From Bdellovibrio bacteriovorus W (GTDB lineage Bacteria > Bdellovibrionota > Bdellovibrionia > Bdellovibrionales > Bdellovibrionaceae): a DNA stretch of 64,000 bases. Position numbers and translations under genes: made by a program. Positions 55,345 to 64,000 of this stretch are shown piece after piece. Numbering within the stretch: position 1 is the first letter of the stretch; each line of letters starts with the position of its first letter. Location of the stretch: the NCBI GenBank assembly GCA_000525675.1, contig CP002190.1:1116001-1180000 (forward strand), written 5' to 3'. The notes under the pieces were generated by a model. It was not told the origin of the DNA. It searched no databases and saw nothing but the letters and a program-made list of their open reading frames with translations.

Positions 55345-56372
55345 ATCTTCCTCCTAATGTTTTTCACACACGCTTTAGTGGCAACTTCGTATTTATCAAG
55401 TTCATCAATCCAAGGGCGTCCATCATCCATAAATACCAATTTGTCAGAGCCCACTTTTTGGAACTTTGTTTTTTCAAACTGATCAGCTTCAAGGCCTAAA
55501 TCTGTATGAACACGTTGAATCGCTTCAACTTCCACCAGGTTTAACTTTTGGATAGCTTTAAAGTTTGCTTCATTTTCAGCCAAAGCGATTTCTTTAATGC
55601 GTTTCTTTAAAGCCGTCATCGCACGATTTTGTGACTGTCTGATTTGGCGCTCAAGTTTTGTCGAACCAGCAGGTAGTGCAGCTAAAGCTTTTTCAGCGGC
55701 TTTAATTCTTAAAGCTTGAGTCTGAAACTCTTTGTCTCTGTGAATCAGTAATGGCAACTCACGAGCAGAGTCACCAAGGTCTGCCAACGTTAAAGGGAAG
55801 GAGTCTGCCTTCTTAAGAACAGTGGCAACCGCATCGCTAAAGCCAGTTTCAGAAAGGCTTTGCACTTTGATCATACGATTGCGTTGTTTTTCCTTAAACG
55901 TTTGATGTGTTTCAAACACACCTTGATAGTCACAAATTCTTAATTGTGAAAGAGACTGAAGAAGGTAAGCTTCAGGGCTTACGATATCAGAAAACTGTGG
56001 AGCTAAAAGAGTTTTCGACTGACTTAAAGCTTTGGAATAGTCTTCTTTGCGGAAGTGAGCCCAGCCTTTTTCTTCAACGGCTAAGAGCCACTGATCATCA
56101 CCACGTGGGATTTTATCATAGTTTGACAGAGCCTGGTCAAATTGACCTTGAGCAAATTGCTTACGAGCTAAATCCAAAGAAGATTTATTTTTCTTATCAA
56201 GATCTAAAGACAGAGCCTTCGCCTCAAGAGATTGAGTGCTAAAAGTTTTGTTTTTTTGAGTGGACCAATTTTTCGCCCACTCTGACGTAGAGACACGCTC
56301 AGATGCTAGAGCTGAAGAAGCTCCAACAATGAGAATGACTGATGTGCAAAGAGAGAGAACTTTTGTCATCAT
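55341..56372 (-). CDS. Periplasmic TPR-like protein
   Basis: A 343-residue exported helical protein; ATG 56372 overlaps the upstream stop as ATGA, so is preferred. Signal peptide MTKVLSLCTSVILIVGASSALA. TPR-like helix pairs run from about 55 to 150 (ARKQFAQGQFDQALSNYDKIP, EEKGWAHFRKEDYSKALSQSK), then a long Lys/Glu-rich helix region. Such TPR proteins are common scaffolds in gliding-type motor clusters. Confidence 0.65.
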   Translation of the reverse strand: MMTKVLSLCTSVILIVGASSALASERVSTSEWAKNWSTQKNKTFSTQSLEAKALSLDLDKKNKSSLDLARKQFAQGQFDQALSNYDKIPRGDDQWLLAVEEKGWAHFRKEDYSKALSQSKTLLAPQFSDIVSPEAYLLQSLSQLRICDYQGVFETHQTFKEKQRNRMIKVQSLSETGFSDAVATVLKKADSFPLTLADLGDSARELPLLIHRDKEFQTQALRIKAAEKALAALPAGSTKLERQIRQSQNRAMTALKKRIKEIALAENEANFKAIQKLNLVEVEAIQRVHTDLGLEADQFEKTKFQKVGSDKLVFMDDGRPWIDELDKYEVATKACVKNIRRKM

Positions 56373-57133
56373 AAGATCCATCCAATTCCAAGAGATCCAG
56401 TTACGATATCAAGGGAACGAGATCCAGTAGCGATTTGATCGTCATACTTTTGGTAACGAATTTCTGCGCGGGCAGAAACGTGCTTTGATAACCATGCACC
56501 GATACCTAAACCACCCGTAAGAACAGAAGTGTCACCGCTAGATAAAGAGATGTTTCCGCCACCTGCTAAAAGGTAAACGTCAAACTGAGTCACACCCATA
56601 TCTAGGAAGCTTGTTTTTCCATAGATTGGATACCAGTTGATAACAGCCATTGTAGAGCTCAGAGGGTAGTCAATATCCACAGAAAGAGCGCGGCCGCCAG
56701 CATTTACAGATTCGCGAGCTTGGTCGTAAATTCTTTTACCTTCGTTTGTGAGAGTGTTTCCGAAGTCATAGTAACGAACGCCGAGGGACCAGCGAGGAGT
56801 GAAATGATAATCTACTGCTGCTCCAATGCTTTGAGTTTTTACGTAGGCGTCGCCACCGAAAACAGAACCATAAGAAAGACCGAATTCAACAGTGTTTCTT
56901 CTCTCAACAATGCGCTCTTGAACGATACGTGAACGGCTTGTTGAACGGATTTTTTCCGCCATCTCCATAAGTTCTTTATTGCCACCTAAAGTATCAATGT
57001 CTTCAGCAACGTTGATTTTCTTCGCAGGCGCAGCATTTTTTGGAGCTGCCTTTTTCGAAGAGGCCATGCCTAAAGAACCACATAGAAGCACGCTCAAAAC
57101 TAGAGTTGTGGATAAAACTTTGAAGTTTCTCAT
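56369..57133 (-). CDS. Outer-membrane beta-barrel protein
   Basis: A 254-residue exported protein with signal MRNFKVLSTTLVLSVLLCGSLGMA, an Ala/Lys-rich spacer, a short coiled segment (about 45-75) and eight-strand-like barrel (VEFGLSYGSVFGGDAYV, WSLGVRYYDFGNTL, VSARAEIRYQKYDDQI). ATG 57133 overlaps the preceding stop by four bases (ATGA). It may be the outer-membrane end of the motor machine. Confidence 0.7.
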   Translation of the reverse strand: MRNFKVLSTTLVLSVLLCGSLGMASSKKAAPKNAAPAKKINVAEDIDTLGGNKELMEMAEKIRSTSRSRIVQERIVERRNTVEFGLSYGSVFGGDAYVKTQSIGAAVDYHFTPRWSLGVRYYDFGNTLTNEGKRIYDQARESVNAGGRALSVDIDYPLSSTMAVINWYPIYGKTSFLDMGVTQFDVYLLAGGGNISLSSGDTSVLTGGLGIGAWLSKHVSARAEIRYQKYDDQIATGSRSLDIVTGSLGIGWIL

Positions 57134-58497
57134 TTTGTAGCCTCCGTAGAGCAAAGGGAAGTGTCTTCTTGTGCTGCTGGTTGAACATTTAAAGTGTATT
57201 CAGTAACTTCAGAGTTTCTGCCGTTAGAGACACTGTATGCACTCATACGGATTTCACCTTTAAGTGCTTCTGCTTTTGCGTCGCAAGCGATATTCATCGT
57301 CAATGTACAGTCTTGTTTTGCAGTACCTTCTTTAGAGTCACCGCAAGAAACTTGAGGGTTGCCTGCTAAGTTAGATTTAGCACTCTCAACTCTAACAACA
57401 GAATTTTTATCCGCGGAGCTGACGATGAACTTAAGTGATACTTTTTGTCCTTTTTGAACTTCAAGAGCTTGTTGAGCTAAACCAGAAAGATCAAACTTTG
57501 GAGCTACAAGACCTTTTGTGTATTTGATTTTAACCTGAGCCACTTTTTCAGCTGTCGAAAGACCAGAAGGGTTGTAGGCCTTCACACTCAAGCGAACACG
57601 AGTGCCATCGGCGTTGCTGATAATTTTTCCATCTTTGCTCAGTTGAGGTTGAACAGAGATATTTTTAGTGTCAAAGATTAAAGAGAACTTCCAATTAGAA
57701 TCGCCTAGGTATTCAGGGTCTTTCTTGTTGAGGTCCGCAATGATGTGGCGGGAACCATCAAGTTCTAAGAACGAGTTACCAGCAGTGAGACTTGCGCCAT
57801 CATAGCTAATAACTAAACGAGGTTTTTGTGTTGAGCGACCATCAATACCAGGAACCTTCACAGTGATTGTAAATGGTGTCAAAGAGTCTTCATTGATTTC
57901 AGTAGGAAGTGCGATTTTAAGATCTGTCGGTGCTTTTTGGTTTTTAAAAAGGAAAAGGCTGATCTCTTTTTCGCGCACAAGTCCTTTTAAAAGCTGTAAG
58001 TCTTCAGGAGTTTTTGCTGAAACAACCTCAGCAGTCAATTTAACAGAGAAAGACTTCATCATAGCATTTGAATCGAGAGTGTAAACCTCAGGATTCCATG
58101 AAAGGATATAGATGTCTTTTTCGTCTTTAGAAGGAGTGAGTGTCGCACCTTTAGGAAGACCTTGTGCAACCAATTTAATTTGCACGTCTTGCAGAAGAGC
58201 GCTGGCGCGAATCTTAAATTTACTTTCTTCACCTTCGTTGAAAGTCATCTCAGAATCAGGAGTGATCACAATGAACTTCTCGTCGATAGTAGATTCTTCT
58301 TTAACAACAAGAACCGGCTTTTCGACTACTACCGTATTGGTAATCTCTCGCGGCTTATCTGGGCCAGCTTGCGCTTGAGCGCGGGCGTGGGCACGCATTT
58401 CGTCCAATCCGCTTGCAGGATCTTTTTGGTATTCACCACATCCAACCCCAAAAAGGGCTAGAACTAGGACGGGGATAAGTGCTTGAGAGTTTTTCAT
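57130..58497 (-). CDS. Lipoprotein with Ig/cadherin-like domains
   Basis: A 455-residue lipoprotein (MKNSQALIPVLVLALFGVGC). The mature part contains repeated beta-sandwich-like segments (MTFNEGEESKFKIRASALLQDV; EINEDSLTPFTITVKV; VQKGQKVSLKFIVSSAD), an arrangement typical of Ig- or cadherin-like surface proteins. ATG 58497 is chosen for the lipobox. Two Cys near the C-terminus may pair. Function unknown; by position it belongs to the motor operon. Confidence 0.65.
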   Translation of the reverse strand: MKNSQALIPVLVLALFGVGCGEYQKDPASGLDEMRAHARAQAQAGPDKPREITNTVVVEKPVLVVKEESTIDEKFIVITPDSEMTFNEGEESKFKIRASALLQDVQIKLVAQGLPKGATLTPSKDEKDIYILSWNPEVYTLDSNAMMKSFSVKLTAEVVSAKTPEDLQLLKGLVREKEISLFLFKNQKAPTDLKIALPTEINEDSLTPFTITVKVPGIDGRSTQKPRLVISYDGASLTAGNSFLELDGSRHIIADLNKKDPEYLGDSNWKFSLIFDTKNISVQPQLSKDGKIISNADGTRVRLSVKAYNPSGLSTAEKVAQVKIKYTKGLVAPKFDLSGLAQQALEVQKGQKVSLKFIVSSADKNSVVRVESAKSNLAGNPQVSCGDSKEGTAKQDCTLTMNIACDAKAEALKGEIRMSAYSVSNGRNSEVTEYTLNVQPAAQEDTSLCSTEATK

Positions 58498-58519
58498 GGG
58501 AACTGCTCCTCTTATCAAG

Positions 58520-59797
58520 TTATCTTGCGCTCACGCGCGTAAGTTCAAATGGGTAAAGTACGTCAACACTGACTGCTCCCACTGGACGAGGGAACTGCCA
58601 AGTTTTCATTCTAGCAATCATGCAGTTTTCAACAGTTCTTGAACCTAAAGAAGACTCAGCGACATTTGCTTTAGAGATCTTTCCATTAGGACCAATGATG
58701 AAGCTTACTGCCACGCGACCACCAATTGTTGGTTGCGCTCTTAAACCTTGTTCATAACAATATGTGATCTGACCTTTGTTACGATTAATCACAGCGATGA
58801 TTTGGTCTTGATCTAAACCACCTTCAACAGTGACTTCTTCATTTAAAGGAAGACTCGTTGCCGATGTACCACCAACCATAGAGATCTTTCCGTAACCAGC
58901 TTTGCCGCCACCAGAGCCACGTGTTCCGTAACCGCCAGCACCTTGAGCGCGTGCGCCTTCGCCCGCTGAACCTGCAATCAGACCGTTGCCTGGAAGGTAA
59001 CCTTTAGCGCCGCCGCGACCTGTAGTTCCGATACCGCCACCACCGTTGCCAGTTCCTGCTGCACGGATATTTTTTAGAGAATTCATATCAAGTCCTTCAG
59101 CGGACTTACTTCCCTTAGCAACTCCACCAAGAGCGGCTAGAGCTCCTACGCGGCGGATGTCCTTTGTTGGAGCTTGGCGAACAGCGGGTTGAGTTTTAGC
59201 CACTTGCTGCGTTGGACGGGGGGGAACTGTTTTATTGACAACTTTAGGAGTCGGTTTTTTAGGGGTTGCCACTTTAGCAACCTTTTTAACTGTTGGCGTG
59301 ATCTTCTTTTGAGCCGCTTTTACAGTTTCAACTTTTTGCTTAATAGGAGCTGGAGTTTCCTTCTTAGGAATAACAATAGTCACCAGAGGTTGTTCTGGAG
59401 CTTTATTAATGAAGCTTGTGTAGACCCAAGAGCTCAATAGTAATAAAACAATCGCAGCAGCATGGCCTACAGAGGCTTTTTTCAATGCAGCAATAAGAGT
59501 TTTATCGTCATCTTCTTCTGGTAGATTGTAAGAAGGGCTGTTAACTGCGTTGTCTGAATTTAAACGCAGACGACCCAAACCTACTAAATCTACAGAGTCT
59601 GTCATTTCATTGACTTGAATAGATTTAATAAGTGCATAGGAAATTTCGTTGTCATCTAGAACTGAAAGATCAGAGAACGCCTCAACACGACGAGAGTCTT
59701 TGAGATAGACAATATGAATCGCATTGGACTGTACTGCAAATGTGCGTACTTTCTGTCCTAGGGAATTTTCTAAAATTAATAATTTAGCTGCGTTCAT
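58520..59797 (-). CDS. AgmX/GltG-like TonB-type periplasmic linker protein
   Basis: A 425-residue inner-membrane protein. A cytoplasmic domain (about 1-110, with FHA/GYF-type regions not clear) precedes one membrane helix near 112-132 (AAAIVLLLLSSWVYTSFI), a Lys/Pro/Val-rich periplasmic spacer (TPTVKKVAKVATPKKPTPKVV) and a Gly-rich linker. The C-terminal domain (DQIIAVINRNKGQITYCYEQGLR...VAVSFIIGPNGKISKANVAESSLG...VENCMIARMKTWQFPRP) is the AgmX/PglI TonB-like domain with two Cys. This family links the proton-driven motor to the outer envelope. Confidence 0.85.
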   Translation of the reverse strand: MNAAKLLILENSLGQKVRTFAVQSNAIHIVYLKDSRRVEAFSDLSVLDDNEISYALIKSIQVNEMTDSVDLVGLGRLRLNSDNAVNSPSYNLPEEDDDKTLIAALKKASVGHAAAIVLLLLSSWVYTSFINKAPEQPLVTIVIPKKETPAPIKQKVETVKAAQKKITPTVKKVAKVATPKKPTPKVVNKTVPPRPTQQVAKTQPAVRQAPTKDIRRVGALAALGGVAKGSKSAEGLDMNSLKNIRAAGTGNGGGGIGTTGRGGAKGYLPGNGLIAGSAGEGARAQGAGGYGTRGSGGGKAGYGKISMVGGTSATSLPLNEEVTVEGGLDQDQIIAVINRNKGQITYCYEQGLRAQPTIGGRVAVSFIIGPNGKISKANVAESSLGSRTVENCMIARMKTWQFPRPVGAVSVDVLYPFELTRVSAR

Positions 59798-59807
59798 AAT
59801 TTTGCCT

Positions 59808-60128
59808 TTAGTTACGTCCTACTTCTTGTTGACGGCGATCTTCAAAATTAGTTCTTCCGTTTAACAAGTCATCCAACAATTTATCGTTCTCAACCGTGGC
59901 TGCTGTCCCCATGGAGGTTTGGTATTTACCTCTTAGAGAAGAGCCCGTGAATCGAAACGATGTGCCCAGTTTTGCCTGTTTAGAGACCGCCTGTTTAGGG
60001 GCTGATCGCTTTACAGTTTGTGTCGCTTTTTGAGTCACTTTCTTTCCTTGTTTCGTTTTAGCCAACACATCCTGAGAACTCAGTGAAATAGTAAGCAAAA
60101 CAAGGGCCAGAGAAATTATTGATTTCAT
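59808..60128 (-). CDS. Small exported basic protein
   Basis: A 106-residue protein with signal peptide MKSIISLALVLLTISLSSQDVLA, a Lys/Gln/Thr-rich basic stretch (KTKQGKKVTQKATQTVKRS) and a short tail. It overlaps the large TPR gene by four bases and precedes the AgmX-like gene by 10 bp. No family recognised; probably a periplasmic accessory or peptidoglycan-binding protein. Confidence 0.6.
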   Translation of the reverse strand: MKSIISLALVLLTISLSSQDVLAKTKQGKKVTQKATQTVKRSAPKQAVSKQAKLGTSFRFTGSSLRGKYQTSMGTAATVENDKLLDDLLNGRTNFEDRRQQEVGRN

Positions 60129-63085
60129 AGGCTATTTCCTCTCTGTAAGTGAGTTAAACGCGCTTCCAAGTAAGACGGCATTAAAGGATGGCCAATTTTT
60201 GTCTCGATTGCCTTTAAACGCTCAATATTGCGCGCGTTCGAAGGATCTTCAGACACGTTTGTGCGAGCTGCGGTTAGATCATTCATCGTGAAAGACTTTT
60301 CGCGAAGAGCGTTCTCAACAGCAGACTTCATCGGGCCATTTCCAGGAAGTTCTGCAAGAAGTGAAAGTTCCTTAGCTAATAAATTACGAAGCTCAGGTCC
60401 TGCAGATTGGAAGTCTTTTAAAGTTTGCGCCAATGCTGGAGACTTTGCCCAGATGGCCTGTTGCTGTTGTTGCGCCGTTTGAGCTTTGACAAAGTAAGGA
60501 CGTGATTGGTTTTTAAGAAGTCCTAAGTACTGATTTTGTTCAGCGGGGCTTAATCCTTTTGGTAAAGGAAGTGCGGCAAGATCACTTACAAGGCGTAGGT
60601 TTTCATAAGCTACGATATTGAGAGCCATCATCTGCGCTGTAACGTCTTTAAGTTTTAAGCTTTCTGCCAAAAGACCATCTGCTTTTTGCAGCAGGTTGAT
60701 TCTCTCAGTAAGAGTTCTTTGAACTGTGCGGTCGTTTTTAGTATTGAGCTTGTGGGCACCAATAATTACTTTCTCACGCTGAACCTTTGCATAGAAATCC
60801 TGTTTTGCAATGAAGTTAGGCGCTGATTGGCGGCGCAACTCTGGCATTTCAAGAACTGACTTTAATGCCTTCGCATTTCCAGTTTTTGCATACACCACTA
60901 AAACAGCTTCATTTAAAAGAGCCGGTCTCTTTTTAAGTTCCGGAGCTTGTTCTTTCAATTCGCTGATAGAGTTTTTAGCCGTCATCACTAAGCGACTGCG
61001 AACTAGGAAAGATCTTTGTCCGCTAAGGCCTGCTTTAAGAGAGGCTTTATAGTGTTTGCTTGAGTTCATGCCCGCAAGGTCTGCTAAAGTTCCAAGGCGG
61101 AATTCTTTTTCGGCCTGAGAAATTTTAGGCTGATTCATGCGTAAAGCTGTTGAGTAAGCATTTCTGAAATCAAGCTTTCTTTCGTAATAACCTGTCATTT
61201 GCTCAAGAACGTCTTCTCTTTGGGCTTCACTCAAACCAGGGAGTGCAAGTTGCGCGTTGGAAGAAACGATAAACGTTTTATCGTCTCCCACTTTCTGAGC
61301 AAGGACTGATTGGTTCTTATAGAAAAGCATTTTTTCAGCCGCAGAGGCCGATTTAATTTTTGAATCATCTAGAGCACGTAATGACTTTTTCAAATCCGAC
61401 TGACTAGATTTTTGGTTATTCGCAACTGTTGCTACTTGATTCATTAAAGATTTACGCGCAATAGTTTCAAACTCAGCACGGTCTTTTTTGAAAATTTCAG
61501 AGTATTCCCATGCTAACGATTCTAAGCGAGATTCATTTTTAGACTGAACCAATGAATCTAGAGAAAGATCCGCAGCTTTCTTTCTAAGTGCCAAGTTGCC
61601 TTTTTCATCTTTTGCCAGAGTTTCAAAGTCTTTTGCAGAATTTGAGAACTTCTTTTCTTGATAGTTTAGATAAGCTAACTGGTAGCGAACCTCAAATCCC
61701 TTAACTTCATCATCAGATGTTTTAAGGAAGTGCTGGTAGGCTTCTCTTTGTAGTTTAATGCTCTTAGATTGTTCTGCTGCTGAGATTTCATTGAGAAGAG
61801 CTTCGTTGCGCTCTTTATCGGAAGCCTTCTTATTCGTGCTGATAGAACGGTAAAGCTTTACCGCTCCGTCGAAGTTATTTAGTTCTAACGCTAAGAATGC
61901 CGCTCTATGAGTCATTTCTGAATCGAGAGGGAATGCAGAGTTATAGGCTAAGTAAGCATTCATTAGATCAGAGTCAGGTTTTAGCTTCTTTGAACGATGA
62001 AGTTCTGTGACAAAAGTGCGCATAGACTTTTGCAGACTCTCACATTTGTCTTTAGAGCAACCGTCAAAGTCTTTTGTCGCTTTTGTAAACTCCAAAACAG
62101 ATTGCTTTGATTGGCCGCGATCGTAATAGATTTGCGCTAGCTGAATAGAAGCTTCTAAACGCTCGTCTTTGCTTAAAGCGTTATTAGCCAAATAGCGGCT
62201 CATGATTTCTTGAGCTGCTTTCTTTTGACCAATACGATCTGTCTCTTTTGCAAAGTGAAGCATCATCTCTTTGCGTTTTTCAACCGGAGTTAAGTTCTCA
62301 AATGTAGATATCTCTTTTTCAGTGACCGATTTCTTAGTGTAGAAAGTAGCAAGGTCTCTAAGAATATCCGAGTGAAAAGGAGCATCGTAAGTTTTTCCGC
62401 CTTCAGTTTCACGAGTGATTTGCGATGGGTCTTTTAATAGAGACTCCAGTGTGTTGATAGCGCGGTTCAGTTGATCCGTATTGTATTGACTCCAAGCAAG
62501 GTTGTATTGAGTCAAGTAACGGTTCTGTAGGGATTTGCTCTTGAGAGCAATTTGGTAGTGTTCTTTAGCTTTATTGAATTCGCCTTTTTGGAATAAAAGA
62601 TCACCAAGGCCAATGCGCGAACGGGTGACAATGTCACCCTTAATGCTTTTCTTTTTTTGATCCTTTATAATGTCTTCATAAAGGGAAATGGCTTTGTCGG
62701 TTTTTCCGGCCATCTCATAAAGATGGGCTAGTTGGAAAAGAACCGGACCATGTTCATTCAGTTTCAAATCTTTTAAGAGAGTTTCATAGATGCCGATAGC
62801 TTGTTCGCGATCGGTCATAGAGCCTTTGCACGAAGTATTGCAATTAGCTTCAATCTCAAGCATGAAGCGTGTACGAGCTCTCTCTGCAAGAAGATCCGCC
62901 AAGCGCTGTTGGCTGACCATCCAAGAAGGGGAGTTCTTTTCAAGAGTAGAAAGGACTCGTTCCATCTTTTTGATAACGAGATCCTGTGTTTCAATATTCA
63001 TCTTCTCAGAAGCATAGGCCGGAGAGGCTGTTAACACGCCTGAAAAAAACGCACTTAAAATAAGGAAATCGTTTAGCTTTTTCAT
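60125..63085 (-). CDS. Large periplasmic TPR protein
   Basis: A 986-residue exported protein with signal MKKLNDFLILSAFFSGVLTASPAYA. At least five TPR-like pairs are visible in residues 70-330 (HGPVLFQLAHLYEMAGKTDKAISLYEDII; GDLLFQKGEFNKAKEHYQIALK; QYNLAWSQYNTDQLNRAINTLESLL) and more degenerate ones follow to about 800. The C-terminus is helical and basic. Likely a scaffold of the envelope motor. Four-base overlaps with both neighbours suggest strict co-translation. Confidence 0.8.
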   Translation of the reverse strand: MKKLNDFLILSAFFSGVLTASPAYASEKMNIETQDLVIKKMERVLSTLEKNSPSWMVSQQRLADLLAERARTRFMLEIEANCNTSCKGSMTDREQAIGIYETLLKDLKLNEHGPVLFQLAHLYEMAGKTDKAISLYEDIIKDQKKKSIKGDIVTRSRIGLGDLLFQKGEFNKAKEHYQIALKSKSLQNRYLTQYNLAWSQYNTDQLNRAINTLESLLKDPSQITRETEGGKTYDAPFHSDILRDLATFYTKKSVTEKEISTFENLTPVEKRKEMMLHFAKETDRIGQKKAAQEIMSRYLANNALSKDERLEASIQLAQIYYDRGQSKQSVLEFTKATKDFDGCSKDKCESLQKSMRTFVTELHRSKKLKPDSDLMNAYLAYNSAFPLDSEMTHRAAFLALELNNFDGAVKLYRSISTNKKASDKERNEALLNEISAAEQSKSIKLQREAYQHFLKTSDDEVKGFEVRYQLAYLNYQEKKFSNSAKDFETLAKDEKGNLALRKKAADLSLDSLVQSKNESRLESLAWEYSEIFKKDRAEFETIARKSLMNQVATVANNQKSSQSDLKKSLRALDDSKIKSASAAEKMLFYKNQSVLAQKVGDDKTFIVSSNAQLALPGLSEAQREDVLEQMTGYYERKLDFRNAYSTALRMNQPKISQAEKEFRLGTLADLAGMNSSKHYKASLKAGLSGQRSFLVRSRLVMTAKNSISELKEQAPELKKRPALLNEAVLVVYAKTGNAKALKSVLEMPELRRQSAPNFIAKQDFYAKVQREKVIIGAHKLNTKNDRTVQRTLTERINLLQKADGLLAESLKLKDVTAQMMALNIVAYENLRLVSDLAALPLPKGLSPAEQNQYLGLLKNQSRPYFVKAQTAQQQQQAIWAKSPALAQTLKDFQSAGPELRNLLAKELSLLAELPGNGPMKSAVENALREKSFTMNDLTAARTNVSEDPSNARNIERLKAIETKIGHPLMPSYLEARLTHLQRGNSL

Positions 63086-63582
63086 TGTCTTGGTACCACC
63101 GCAAATTTCATTTTTTCAAAACCTGATAAAGAGCTCGCCTTTAAAAGAGGATCTAGATCCTGGTAGCGCATCTCTTGGTCTGCTTGAACAAGAAGCTCGA
63201 CAGTGTCGGCTTTTTTGTTCTTCGTAAGCTCCGCTTTAAGCTCGGCTAACTTCTGTGGAAGCTGTCTAATAGAAACAACTTTATCGTTGATCTTATAAAC
63301 GCCTTTTTCGATAGAGATCACGGGAACTTCTTTATCCAAAGAAACTCCGTGCTCTGCCATTGGAAGATTCATCTTTGCTGGAACATCGGATTCGATTCCG
63401 TTGTTTTGAGTCCCAATCAAAAGATAAATCACGATGATCGAGAAAGCATCGATCAGTGAAGTTAACGGCAAAGACATCGCGAGACCCGCAATGCCTTTTT
63501 TCTTTTTACCTGGCTTCATTCCCTGTATATCGGACAAGGGAGATCTGCGCTTACTAGAATCTAAAAAAGAAGTTGGTTTCAT
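63082..63582 (-). CDS. ExbD/TolR-family motor subunit
   Basis: A 166-residue bitopic protein. One helix near residues 42-62 (LTSLIDAFSIIVIYLLIGTQ) with the Asp (SLIDAFS) that carries protons in TolR/ExbD; the periplasmic domain (VDVPAKMNLP-like SDVPAKMNLPMAEHG, VSIEKGVYKINDKVVSI) follows the ExbD pattern. The neighbour upstream is a second ExbD, as in the AglR-AglQ-AglS motor of Myxococcus. Four-base overlap with the TPR gene. Confidence 0.85.
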   Translation of the reverse strand: MKPTSFLDSSKRRSPLSDIQGMKPGKKKKGIAGLAMSLPLTSLIDAFSIIVIYLLIGTQNNGIESDVPAKMNLPMAEHGVSLDKEVPVISIEKGVYKINDKVVSIRQLPQKLAELKAELTKNKKADTVELLVQADQEMRYQDLDPLLKASSLSGFEKMKFAVVPRQ

Positions 63583-63588
63583 AAATTC

Positions 63589-64000
63589 CTACCCAAGAGG
63601 GGATAAACCCACGCCTTCAAATTGAAATTGTTTAAGTTTGTCCATAATGCGAATAACATCGCCGTAAGCGGCTTGCGCTTCCGGAGTTACCACACCTGTT
63701 TTTAGCTCAGGCCACTGAGCGCGTAAGCCTTCAAGCTTCTTTTCCAAAGCCGCCCAGTTTACACCGCCACGGCTTGCTTGAATGCTATCCTCATGTCTTT
63801 TTGCATTTGGAAGATCCCGCAAAGAGAGTTGAACTGCACCCTGTGTGTTTACCGTGATCCACAAGGAGGGAGGATTTGTCGCACCTGCCACAGAGTTATC
63901 ACCAATCGCTTGACGTGTGTCGATAGTACCAATCTGAACCCAAACCGCTGTTAGCAGAAGGAAGCAGATCATCACTGACAAGATGTCGAGGATCGGAAGA
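63589..64000 (-). CDS. ExbD/TolR-family motor subunit, 5' end outside window
   Basis: The frame is open to the right edge. Residues LPILDILSVMICFLLLTAVWV show the helix with the proton-carrying Asp of ExbD/TolR, followed by a periplasmic domain (SLWITVNTQGAVQLSLRDLP). An apparent start at TTG 63981 would cut the helix, so the gene starts beyond the window. A TolQ/ExbB partner is predicted just outside. Confidence 0.85.
   Translation of the reverse strand, partial: LPILDILSVMICFLLLTAVWVQIGTIDTRQAIGDNSVAGATNPPSLWITVNTQGAVQLSLRDLPNAKRHEDSIQASRGGVNWAALEKKLEGLRAQWPELKTGVVTPEAQAAYGDVIRIMDKLKQFQFEGVGLSPLG

Noticed and set aside
1-64000. CRISPR array, prophage, integron or toxin-antitoxin locus
   Set aside because: No regularly spaced direct repeats, phage structural genes, integrase or small paired toxin genes were found.

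Overview
The window is an ordinary chromosomal segment of a Gram-negative, probably predatory, bacterium of the Bdellovibrio group (Bdellovibrionota). This is inferred from the gene set rather than from a marker search: a complete type II secretion operon that includes gspN and a PilM-like GspL, an alternative complex III (actA-F) next to system II cytochrome c maturation genes, a Tol/Exb/AgmX trans-envelope motor cluster of the kind known from Myxococcus gliding, and many short exported proteins without close named families. Base composition is moderate to AT-leaning. No tRNA, rRNA, CRISPR array or prophage was seen.

Layout. 1-10480 (+): end of an outer-membrane protein, then mutL-miaA-yicC-gmk-rpoZ, a terminator, a bifunctional (p)ppGpp synthetase/hydrolase gene broken by one extra G in a run of eight, and an overlapping sensor histidine kinase. 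10449-12356 (-): a beta-barrel protein, a lipoprotein and ssb. 12416-26265 (-): type II secretion operon gspC-D-E-F-G-H-I-J-K-L-M-N in canonical order, ending in a strong terminator; gspF has a 1-nt frameshift near its 3' end and is followed by a 385-bp gap holding a structured repeat. 26389-35122: a hypothetical gene, an LtaS-like phosphoglycerol transferase, a divergent Cys-containing exported protein, and a four-gene set of exported proteins. 35144-35842: a multibranched palindrome and an internally deleted transposase. 35968-38579: a GNAT-like protein, cobalamin adenosyltransferase and N-formylglutamate amidohydrolase. 38672-49246 (+): resB-ccsA, then actABCDEF with a terminator. 49294-51057: lipocalin, a small coiled-coil periplasmic protein and a PilZ gene that may be frameshifted. 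51185-53832: thrS-infC, with infC starting at ATT. 53958-64000 (-): a second copy of the structured repeat, then a tightly coupled operon of two ExbD/TolR proteins, TPR proteins, an AgmX/TonB-like protein, lipoproteins and a barrel, running off the right edge.

How the parts fit. The T2SS exports folded proteins through the GspD secretin. ACIII oxidises quinol and passes electrons to cytochrome c matured by ResB/CcsA. The right-hand operon looks like a proton-driven inner-membrane motor coupled through a periplasmic TonB-like linker to outer-membrane components.

The most unusual features are (i) three copies of a structured intergenic repeat sharing a TGAGCC-W-GGA-N-GGCGT motif, two with an 80-nt core about 89% identical but flanked by unrelated, self-complementary arms, and (ii) single-base frameshifts in spoT and gspF, which may be assembly errors or real.
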